Source: Anas platyrhynchos (Eukaryota > Chordata > Aves > Anseriformes > Anatidae). Taken from it: 64,000 nucleotides of DNA. The position numbers were made by a program, and so were the translations under genes. Location of the stretch: NCBI RefSeq assembly GCF_047663525.1, contig NC_092600.1, positions 1,054,001-1,118,000 of the forward strand, written 5' to 3'. Position 1 is the first letter of the stretch; each line of letters opens with the position of its first letter. The notes beneath the pieces were generated by a model. It saw nothing but the letters and a program-made list of their open reading frames with translations. It was not told the DNA's origin and did not search any database. Positions 53,101 to 61,411 of this stretch are shown piece after piece.

Positions 53101-56100
53101 TCATATGCACAAAGTTTTACTCTGTGCTCTTTTCTCTTTCCAGTGACAACTTTTATGTTGTTTTGTTTTGTTTTTTTTTCTCTGTTTAGGCATGAGCCTA
53201 AGAAGGGCCAAAAGACTTCACCTTCCTGATTAAAGTTCTGCACGTCAGAACTGAATGCTTAATACCCCTGCAATTGTCAGCACACAAGCAGCCTTTACTG
53301 TTCCCTCTTCCCAGGTAACAGGTTAACACACTTGCCAGCCTGAACCAGCCCAGGTGTGCTAACGCCTGCCTTGAGAATCTGGCAGAGCCCCGTGCCACAG
53401 GACATCTCCATTAAAGCCAGCAGGGGTGGAAGCTGATGGTGGTCTGGGGCAGGACACATCTGAGTCCAGCCCTGGGAGGAGGAAGGGGGAGGCTTTCTGT
53501 TCTCTGAGAGCTTGGGAGAGAAGGGGAGGATAAAGGGATCCTGGTGGAGCCAACCCATACGTGTAAAAAGGAAGGATCCCCGAATGGCATGGTGGAGGAG
53601 CTAAAACAGCAGTTCATGTAGAAGCGAAGGGCCCAACGGGAAATCAAAGCATAAAATACAGCAGTACAGCAGAACAGAATAAGGACCAGCACAGGGAATA
53701 AAGTCAGGAAAAAACACATAGAAATTAAAAAAATACAATGAGCTATTAACCTGCAGAGGATGAAGGAGGGCATGGCACAGACCCTCAGTGCCTCAGTCTG
53801 TGACCTACTAAAGTTAATAGCAAATGCACACTTAGATTGAGTTTGGGCCCAGGAGTCCGTTCAGACAAATAAATCCGCAGTCATGAGGATGCTGCTCACT
53901 GCCTATTCGTAAGGAAATGTGATCCTCTGCCTGTGGAAACCGCAGCTGGGGAACATGGTTTTCCTTTCTGGCTTAGCTGGGAAACTATTGACAGACTGCA
54001 GTCACTGGCTGAATGACTTTGATGTATGTTCAAGAACTAAACAACATTGCTTACAAGCTGATAGGAAACAAAACTGACCTCCTTATGAGACAACCACGAT
54101 CTCAAAGGATCTGCATTTGCGCAGAGCATGAGCTACTAGGCACGTCACTGCCTTTTTGTAGAGACAACAGATTGCAAAGGGAGGAAAAGGTCTTCCTATA
54201 AAACTGTGGCATTGCATGAGCTGTCAGATGCACAGATGCAGAATTAGCATTTCATAGGAAAAGGCAATGCAACCTTTGTTTTTGGTACTTTGGAGCAAGG
54301 TTAAGGAGTTTATGTTTTGTTATTTGTGGACTTCACATTGTATTTATTACAAAAGTGCAAATTCTTTATTCTGTATAATTCTGAATAATCATCTTCCAAT
54401 TCCTGGTATCTCTGCAAATATTTATTTAGTAAGATTTTATTCCATTAATGTGACTTTTGGTCACTGGTGATACCATGCTCATGGTTTGACCAAATTCTTT
54501 CCATTCTGCAGTGCCTTTGATATCGTAGCTCTTGTTCTTCGGCATTTTTTTTCTTTAACTTTAGCTTATCTTTATCGATTGCTTCAGAGATCAAAGACAT
54601 CATTTGTGTCCATTTCAGTACTTTAACTGAAATACTGGCAAATCAATCACTTAGCCTGCAAACTTCTCTGTGCTGCCAATGTAAAGCAGATCCAACCAAT
54701 TGAACTTGATCTCCATTAATTGCAAGCACCATTTCAGACACTATTTTCTTGAAGGTTACAGAGAAAGTTGTTGCTATTGTATTTCGTGAGCACATCACTT
54801 CATCTGGAAAAACTTCAAAAATTTTTTCTTTTTCTAGTCTGTTTCTGGCACTGAAAGTGATTTAGTACAGATCCTTAGTGGCCGATATATGTTTGCCAAC
54901 TGGGACCCATGTGTCAGCTCCATTCCTATTGGGCTTGTCAGCAGTCTGTAACTGGAGAAATTTCCCCATATTTTAAAATTCCTTGTGTGCGATCATTTTA
55001 AAGTTGTTTCCTTGAGTTTAGAGTGGTTTATTTTTTTTCCCTGTGTGACTGCAAACCAGTTTTTCACCTATGTGCTTCCTGTGGATTACATTTTGCAAGC
55101 TCACTTCAAAGTCACGTGTGGCATCACCTCCTTGTCTTAGGGTTCCCTGCACTGTCCACACTAACACCCAGACAGCCAGATTTATGTCTGCATCCAGCAA
55201 ACCAAGGCAGCTCTCTTCAGACATTTCTTTCTGACATTTGGTCTGGTGTGCTGTACGCAGATCTGAAGTTGGTTCTTGATTTCCATCAATTGCTTGATCT
55301 TCTCCGTAAGAGTCATAATTATGTTTTAATGATTTAATAATGGCTACAGTTAGATATTTTAATGTCTGTGTTTAGTATTTGTTAAGGTTGAAAGTTATTA
55401 CCTTTGCAGTATTATTATACTGTGGCATAGGAATGTACAGCCATTTGTATATTTTTAAAAACTATGATTTGACAACTCAATATCACTCTTCTCTGCCTGT
55501 GGCTCCACAGAACTACTGGGTATGCTGGATGCTCACCAGGCTTGGAGCCCTCCTTGCTCAGTCTCTTTCAAAGTTATACACTGATTTACAGCCAAAATTT
55601 TTATTGTCAGAAAAATTCGGTTGCAGAAAATACATTTCAATCCTTCTTTTGATCCTGTTTTTTTTTTTTTTTCCAGATATTTATTAGTTCTTCCTCAACT
55701 CAAAACTTGTTTAGAAATAATTCTTCTCTCAGTTTTCCAAATATATTTTTTACATAGAATACTTATACATACAAAATTATTACATGTCCTGAGATAGACA
55801 TAAAAACCTCCTGTATTTGAACTCTTTAGTTATTTAACTAAATTTCAATTTTATTTTTTTTAGTTATTTAACATTTGTAAAATAGCCACAGTGATATTAT
55901 AATGGCTGTTATATTGCAAAAAATGTATATTTAGAAGAGGACTAGTACTAACAAGGATGGGGTTTATCTGAGTGTCATCGCAGAATGCATTTTTGAGTTA
56001 CGTACAAGGTACCATGTTACTCCTGGACAGTGGTTTTACATCATGTTTATTCATGTAGGAATACCTGAGGGAACTTTTCAGTTTGAGGGAAAAGAAAAGG

Positions 56101-58249
56101 AGAAGGTATGTTCAGGTTGTTCAGTCGGAGAGCATTACTCGCATGAGGCCAGAATGCCTTGGCCAGGGCCAGGCGGGCCGGCTGGGCAGTGCTACCCCTC
56201 GATCCCGCGGGCTTTGCGCTAGCTCTCCTGCAGTAGCACTTGTAGCTGAAAGAAGCGAGGATCAGCAATGTTCCCTTCCCAGCTTTATGTACTAGAAGCA
56301 GAAAATACCTGAGATTTTTCTTCTGCTCAGTTCAATACAAGATATTTAAAGGGAACAAATGTAAAAGTAAGAATTCTCGTGTGTAGTAGCCAAGCGAAGA
56401 CAATGAACAAACCTGACTGTGTTCAAACGTGGCTGCAGCTATACAGCTTACTGTGAGTGTTACCAACGATGACCTTGTAATGAGTGCTGCTGTGCTTACC
56501 AACAAATAAAAATCATCCTTCATGAGCGTAAAAATGTAAATCATTCTACTCTGGCCAAATTCCATTTCTGCATATATCCCACTCTGGTCTGCTTCAGCAT
56601 TCCCTTCACGAAAAGCCTGTAGGATGCTCTGTTTGCTCACTGTTTTGCACTCTTCTACAATGTCACCGTGTGATGCTGGTAGATAAATTCTGTTTAGCAA
56701 ACTAAAATCATGCCCTTTTGGATAAAAGATGATATTAAGATACAGAACTATTCATCAGAGAAGGAATGTCCTACTCATTACCATGCAAAAACAGTTTTAA
56801 TCAAGCATCCGAGCATGTTTATAAACAGATGTTTCATCTAAATGTCTTAGAAATAAACAGCTTTGGTAAACAAGTTCCCTGAGTCTACAGAAAGTTGAGA
56901 GTGAAGCTAGCATACTGCGGCGTTACAGCTCTCCTACGCAGGCTGATGTCCTGCCATACGTACCCTAGACTCGAGTTTAGCAAAGTTTCACTGGGTAGGA
57001 GGGGTGCCAAATGCCAGGCAGTTTCTATGGTAGAATGTTCACAGAGCGATAAATTGAAGTGAATTTGCTAGGTATAGCAAATAGGTATGCTTTAGGACAC
57101 ATTCTTGCCTTTGTTTCATACAGAAGTCCCCCTCAACATTCCTGTACCTGGTAGCAAAGATTCTGTAGCCTTTGTGAGCAGTCTGACTTCTCTATTTCCC
57201 TTGAATGGGAAGAAGTGTTTCCTGTTAGCTGTAAATTCATTGCATCATTCAAAAAGCACAAGAAGACAGCTCTGAGTGCCATTTTAAATATGCCTTTCAA
57301 AAATCCACTAGATTAAGGGGGATTGCAGAAGAATATCTAGATTTTTAGAACCATTTTTCAGATGTACAACATAAATTACTAAAATATTAACACAGTGTGC
57401 ATTTATTTTGCAGATCACATAACATATATCAGTATCTTCCAAAAGTCAGTGTTGCACTAAAGAAAAATCAACTCATTAGTTAAAAATGAAGGGCAGAATA
57501 ATTGTGCTTTTGAAACATTGCTTTTACTTGGCCTTTTCTTTCCCTTCCTGGTACAAGAATACCCAAATTTGGATTTAAATAGCTGGAAAGACAAAAACCT
57601 ATCTCATTAACGTAACCTGTATTATGCAAAGTGATTTATTGGGTACAATACTAACTATTTCTAGATGCTAACAGCCTGTCAACACACTTCTGGTACAAGC
57701 ATTATCTGGTCATCATCTCCAAGCTCATTTAATTGTTCTTAATCAGAACAATCGATACACACATAAAAGGGCAACCACCACCCTCCCCCTCCATCACCTA
57801 ATTTTTTTCCAGTTCCAGGGAAAGCCAAAAACGCGAGGCTCACTTCTGCCCTGAAAGCGCAACCTGTTCCCTCGGAGCTTTCCCCACTTCTCCAAGGCAG
57901 CAGAATTTTCGACTTTGCTGTTTTATTTCATCGGTATTTTTAACTCCTGGACCACTTCCTCAGTGACAATTTCTGGGCTTTTCTTGTCCAGGAATCTGTC
58001 AGGAATGAGTGACTGGTGAGGCAGCGCTGTCCCACCAGCGAGCAGACTGCACCGCTGCGGATGTTGCACCCCCAGCGCCTCATCCTCCTGCTGCCTCTGC
58101 ATCTAAACCCAGCTCCGGATCTGCGGAATGCCTGGCTGCTCCTCGCAAACTGGCACACTCTGGGAGCCTCTTAGGGAGATGCTGCCGTGATTGCTGAGGT
58201 TGAGGCTCGCTGCCCGAGGGACACAGCCGTGCCCTCAGTGCCTCCTGCC
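50191..58249. other. Intergenic DNA immediately upstream of the NR3C1 island
   Basis: One GC-rich patch (50240-50470); the rest is AT-rich. No gene was recognised. The minus strand of 54480-55350 has successive open blocks with protein-like composition and may be a decayed coding sequence. The last 500 bases before the island hold the everted half-site pair. Homopolymer T tracts occur at 55659 and 53171. Confidence 0.65.
57732..57752. promoter_or_regulatory. Everted pair of glucocorticoid half-sites upstream of the NR3C1 island
   Basis: ATTGTTCT TAATC AGAACAAT: perfect 8-base inverted arms with a 5-base spacer. Each arm contains the steroid-receptor half-site TGTTCT/AGAACA, but in everted rather than the classic inverted, 3-base-spaced order. 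It lies about 0.5 kb upstream of the CpG island of the receptor gene itself. Confidence 0.3.
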
Positions 58250-58381
58250 CTGTGCCCTCGGTGCTCCGGGGGCTTCAAGCCCTTCAATCCCTTCCGACGT
58301 CCACGGGCTCGGGCTCACCCCTTCCCCCCCAGCCCCTGCCCGCATCTCGAGCGCCTTTTTGACCTGGAGGGCGCCTTTCCC

Positions 58382-58460
58382 ATGACTTTTCGCCGTTTTT
58401 CGGCGGCCCCCCCCGACCCGTTCCCCCCCCGCTTCTCTCTCCCCGCCCGGCTCAGTGCAG
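58382..58460 (+). other. NR3C1: Candidate distal NR3C1 untranslated first exon, donor at 58461
   Basis: GTGCAG followed by GTGAGC at 58461 is a strong splice donor near the upstream edge of the CpG island. The preceding bases are C- and T-rich with an ATG at 58382 that opens a reading frame running through the donor. If used, it would be the most distal of three candidate first exons in the island. Support is only the donor consensus and the location. Confidence 0.4.
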
Positions 58461-58963
58461 GTGAGCGCGGCCCGGGGCCGAGACCGCGGAGGGGCCGGGG
58501 GGAGCCGCGCCGGGGGGACCCCTCCTGACCCCCTCAGCCCTCGGGGGGGGAGCCACCTCCAGGCCGCGGCCTCCCCCCCCCGGCTCGGGGCAGTTGTGGC
58601 AGTGCGGGGGGCGAGAAGCGGGGCGGCCCCGCCGGCAGCACGGGGCTGGAGGCGGCCGTCGGGGGGCCGGGACAGGACGGGGCGTGCGGGCGGCCCCTGG
58701 GAGCCCGAGCGGCGGCTGCAGTTGCCGTCCTCAGCCAACAGGTCGCACCGTTCCCCCTCGCTTGAGCCCGGCGGGCGCTGCCCCGCGGTGAGGGGCGCGG
58801 AGCTGAGCCAGGCCGGGCCGTGCTGAGCCCGGCGGGGCAGGGAGCGGAGCGGAGCGGGCGCTGCCGCCCGGCCTCCATGTGCCCGCCGCCTCCAGAGCCG
58901 CCGCACGTCGGGGGGGGGAAGGCGGGCGGGAGTAGGGGGAGGGGACGAGGCCGCCGCCGTCCT

Positions 58964-58970
58964 CCATTTT
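58964..58970 (-). promoter_or_regulatory. YY1-type motif in the CpG island
   Basis: The minus strand reads AAAATGG followed by AGGACGGCGGC, close to the YY1 core AAnATGGCGGC seen just downstream of many TATA-less start sites. It may mark a start region for the exon ending at 59381. This is a motif match only. Confidence 0.35.
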
Positions 58971-59074
58971 GTGGCTGGGGCTGGGGCAGAGCCGCGCCGG
59001 GCGGGCAGGGGAGGGAGGGAAGGGAAGGAAGGGACAGAAGGGGCGGGCAGCGAGGGAGCAAAGTCTGCGGCGGC

Positions 59075-59088
59075 AATTAGCGCTAATT
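59075..59088. promoter_or_regulatory. 14-bp perfect palindrome with two homeodomain-type ATTA/TAAT cores
   Basis: AATTAGCGCTAATT is its own reverse complement and carries paired TAAT cores facing each other across GCGC. It is one of very few AT-containing elements in a kilobase of nearly pure GC. The spacing suits a dimeric homeodomain or paired-class factor. A second TAATTAG overlaps its right end. Confidence 0.4.
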
Positions 59089-59334
59089 AGCGGAGGGGGC
59101 GCCGCGGCGGAGGGAAAGAAGGAGGGGGGGGGGGGAGGGAAAGAGAGAGAGGGAGGGGCGGGGACTCGGGCAGGGGCTCGGGCCGGTGGGAGGAGGAAAA
59201 GGGGGGGGGGGGAAGCGGGCGCCCGCCGCCGCGGCTCCAGGAGGGGCGGCTGTTTACTTCCTCCGCCCGCGCCCCTTCCACCCTTCCTGCCGCCCCACGG
59301 CTCCCCCCAGGCCGCCCCCGGCCGCGGGGCCGCG

Positions 59335-59352
59335 ATGGCAGTGGGCGGCTGA
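59335..59352 (+). CDS. Predicted five-codon upstream ORF (MAVGG) in a candidate first exon
   Basis: ATG at 59335 has G at -3 and G at +4, the strongest class of initiation context. It is followed by four codons and TGA at 59350-59352. It lies 29 bases upstream of the candidate donor at 59382, in a different frame from the receptor start. If this exon is included in NR3C1 mRNA, the short ORF would sit in the 5' UTR and could reduce or modulate translation. Whether it is transcribed is unknown. Confidence 0.35.
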   Translation: MAVGG

Positions 59353-59381
59353 AGGAGCCCCAGCGCCCCCCCCTGGACGAG
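59335..59381 (+). other. NR3C1: Candidate NR3C1 untranslated first exon, 3' end, donor at 59382
   Basis: The sequence GGACGAG followed by GTAAGG at 59382 is a near-perfect 5' splice site in the centre of the CpG island, on the gene strand. An exon ending at 59381 could join directly to exon 2 at 61397. Its 5' end is unknown; a YY1-type motif at 58964 might mark a start region about 0.4 kb upstream. The segment shown also contains a five-codon upstream ORF. Only the donor is well supported; transcript data are needed. Confidence 0.55.
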
Positions 59382-59532
59382 GTAAGGGGCGGCGGCGGGG
59401 GTGGGGGGGTCCCGCGGGAGGGGGAGGTTTGGTGGTGGTGGGGGGGGGGGCGTCGAGGGTGTGCAGCCCCCCGAGGGCAGCGCGGCGGGCAGGGGGGTGC
59501 CGGCAGAGGGGGCTCCCCCGAGGGGAAGCGGA

Positions 59533-59567
59533 GGGGTTGGGGTCGGGGTTGGGGTCGGGGGTTGGGG
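59533..59567 (+). repeat. G-quadruplex-forming repeat in the promoter island
   Basis: Six runs of four or five G's separated by TT or TC, arranged as a near-perfect 12-bp repeat (GGGGTTGGGGTC). Two-base loops between G4 runs predict a very stable quadruplex on the gene strand. It lies 150 bases downstream of the donor at 59382. Confidence 0.75.
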
Positions 59568-60235
59568 CTGCGCGCCCCCCGCCCGCCGAGCGGCCCCGAC
59601 GGGGGGGGTTGGGGGTGCAGGGGGAGGTGTGTGTGTGTGGGGGGGGGATTGGAGCCCGCTGCGGGGCGCGCAGGCAGCCGTGGGCTGTGCCGGGTTTGCA
59701 GAAGTGGGTGTGCCAGCGCCACGGCTCAACAGGTCCCGACACATTGCTGCCAGCAGGCTGCTGCGCGGGGCAGCCCCCGCCGCCGGCTGCTTTGGGGCGT
59801 CTGGCGGCTCCCTTAGAGGCTGTCCCCCCCCCCCCGCCCCCCCCATCGAGGGGGACCCCTGCCCCCCGACGGGGCTCCCAGCCCTGCGGGGCCGCCGCTG
59901 TCCCTGTCCCTGCCTTTTTGGGGAGGGGGAGCCTCGGCCCCACCGCTCCTGCCCTCGGGCACCGCAGCCCCCCCCCCCCCCAGGCCCCCCGGCTGCCAGG
60001 GGCCGGCCCCCAGCCCCCCCCCGATGGCCGCGGCTCGGGGCTGGGGCCGGCGGCCTCGGGCCCGTTTTGCGCCGCGCGGTGCGGGCCGGGCTCGGGGGCG
60101 GCTGTCGGGGGGCGCAGCCCCTGCCCTAGGACGGGAATAGGGGCAGAGAGACCCCCCCCTGCTCGGGGCCTCCGGGCGGGTCGCGCCTGGGGAAGTTCCC
60201 CCCGGGCCGGCTGCAGCCGGGGCCACCTTAAAATA

Positions 60236-60276
60236 TTTTTTTTTCTTTTTTTTTTCTTTTTTTTTTTTTTTTTTTT
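60236..60276. repeat. T-rich tract inside the CpG island
   Basis: About 41 bases of T interrupted by two C's, preceded by AAAATA, embedded in otherwise GC-only DNA just upstream of the proximal candidate first exon. Such tracts exclude nucleosomes and could help position a start site. It could also simply be a microsatellite. Confidence 0.7.
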
Positions 60277-60286
60277 CCACGCGGAG

Positions 60287-60376
60287 ACTTTGTGCCGCTC
60301 GCAGCCTTCGCTTTGGCGCACGGAAAGCTGCGGCTTTCGGCGGAGCGGAGCGGGGGGGGGCGGCCGCCAGGACGAG
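60287..60376 (+). other. NR3C1: Candidate proximal NR3C1 untranslated first exon, donor at 60377
   Basis: The sequence GGACGAG followed by GTGAGC at 60377 is a strong donor, and it carries the same seven-base exon end as the donor at 59382. The roughly 90 bases upstream, after a T-rich tract, are GC-rich and contain no ATG, so a transcript starting here would reach exon 2 without an upstream ORF. The 5' boundary shown is a guess at the end of the T tract. Confidence 0.5.
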
Positions 60377-61396
60377 GTGAGCTCCTGGGGTGCCCCCCCG
60401 GGGCCGGGGGGGGGGGGGGGGGGTCCTGGGGCTGCCCCCCCCCCCCCATCCAACCCCCCCTCCTGGCGGCCCCTCGCAGCCGGCTGCAGGCAGCGGGCGA
60501 GCGGCACGGAAAGTTTGCATCCGAATTTACAGCCCTTCCCCAAATATTTGTGCTCCCTGCTGGAAATAAACGTAGTAAACACAAGCAGATGAAACCGACC
60601 GGGTTTGTCTCCGGCGTTAGATGTCTTTCGGGGAGGGGTGACGAGCTCCTAAAGTTGGTGGAGGTGATAAAAATCCCGCTTTAGTTTGAGCTGGGCTTTA
60701 TTTATAAATGTGGGCTTGTTTACAGGATCGCAGTGACTTCGTTTCAAGGCTCACAAGCTGCGTTTTGAGCCGGACTTAGGCAGGGTTTTGAGGTGTGGAG
60801 GTTGTGTAGCTACTGGGAAATAGCAAATTGTTTGGATTTTGGCTGGCTGGTGGCTACCGAGCTGCAGAGCTGGGTTAGGGGCTGCTGCTGCCTGCCGTGA
60901 GCGATGCATCAGGACCTGCAGGGAGAGGGGAAACCAGCTCGTAAACGTGGTGGATAGCTTCGCTCCTTCCCTGCTCGAGAAGCATTACATACGAGGGGAA
61001 GTTACCTTCTGAAATCCGTGAATTGGGTACTTCAACAACTCGTACACTTCCTTGCTTGCTAAGGTGGCTAACAGAGCTGGAGAGCGTGTTCAGAAAGCTG
61101 TCCTACGTTGCAGTGCGATTCCAAGTTGTGTGCAGGCAGACTTAGTGCTCCATCCGGGCTTAGCAAAGCTTTATATAAAAAAAAAAAAATCATGTTACCA
61201 CTCAGCTATGAACAAAAACCAAAACCAGTGGGCTTGGGAAAGATGTGGCACACATCCGTTTGTAACTCGACTTGCTGCGCTCGCGTTCTCCAAGTAGTTA
61301 AACAAGGGTCACTGGGCTAATGATTTGGACTTTTTTTATTCTGTTATTAAAATATCCTTCGTGTGCTAACTTTGAATGCTTGTTATCTTTTTATAG
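60377..61396 (+). other. NR3C1: NR3C1 intron 1 (minimum extent, from the most proximal candidate donor)
   Basis: This is the sequence between the last good first-exon donor in the CpG island and the exon 2 acceptor. Its first 150 bases are extremely GC-rich, with a G18 run and a C13 run. From about 60690 the base composition drops to ordinary AT-rich intron. An A12 tract lies near 61178. If a more distal first exon is used (donors 59382 or 58461), the intron starts earlier. No other exon was recognised. Confidence 0.7.
60406..60447 (+). repeat. G18 run followed by C13 run
   Basis: Eighteen consecutive G's at 60406-60423 and thirteen C's at 60435-60447, with 11 bases between them, lie 29 bases downstream of the donor at 60377. 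In RNA the two runs could form a hairpin or the G run a quadruplex. Run lengths of this kind are error-prone in sequencing, so the exact count is uncertain. Confidence 0.7.
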
Positions 61397-61411
61397 CTAA
61401 TGTTGAAAGTA
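61397..61411 (+). other. NR3C1: NR3C1 exon 2: 3' splice acceptor and 15-nt leader before the preferred start codon
   Basis: Intron 1 ends in a pyrimidine-rich run followed by TATAG at 61392-61396, so exon 2 begins at 61397. Human exon 2 also has only a short leader before its ATG. This leader contains a second in-frame ATG at 61400, which would add four residues (MLKV) before MDSKELL. That ATG has C at -3 and T at +4, a poor context. The ATG at 61412 is therefore the likelier start, though leaky use of 61400 is possible. Confidence 0.9.

Larger units (their letters stand above)
58250..60520 (+). promoter_or_regulatory. NR3C1: CpG-island promoter region of NR3C1
   Basis: About 2.3 kb of extreme GC content and dense CpG stands out sharply from the AT-rich flanks and lies 0.9-3.1 kb upstream of coding exon 2. 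It contains many GC boxes (for example GGGCGGG near 59041), several runs of 8-18 G or C, no convincing TATA box and several consensus splice donors. NR3C1 is known in mammals for a CpG-island promoter with many alternative untranslated first exons, and the layout here fits that. Exact transcription start sites cannot be read from the sequence. Confidence 0.93.

Noticed and set aside
58731..59846. 371-codon minus-strand open frame in the CpG island, and similar long frames on both strands (59186-60592 +, 59254-60582 -)
   Set aside because: They are Pro/Gly/Ala/Arg-rich frames caused by stop-codon scarcity in GC-rich DNA, overlapping each other on both strands, with homopolymer-coded runs and no domain.
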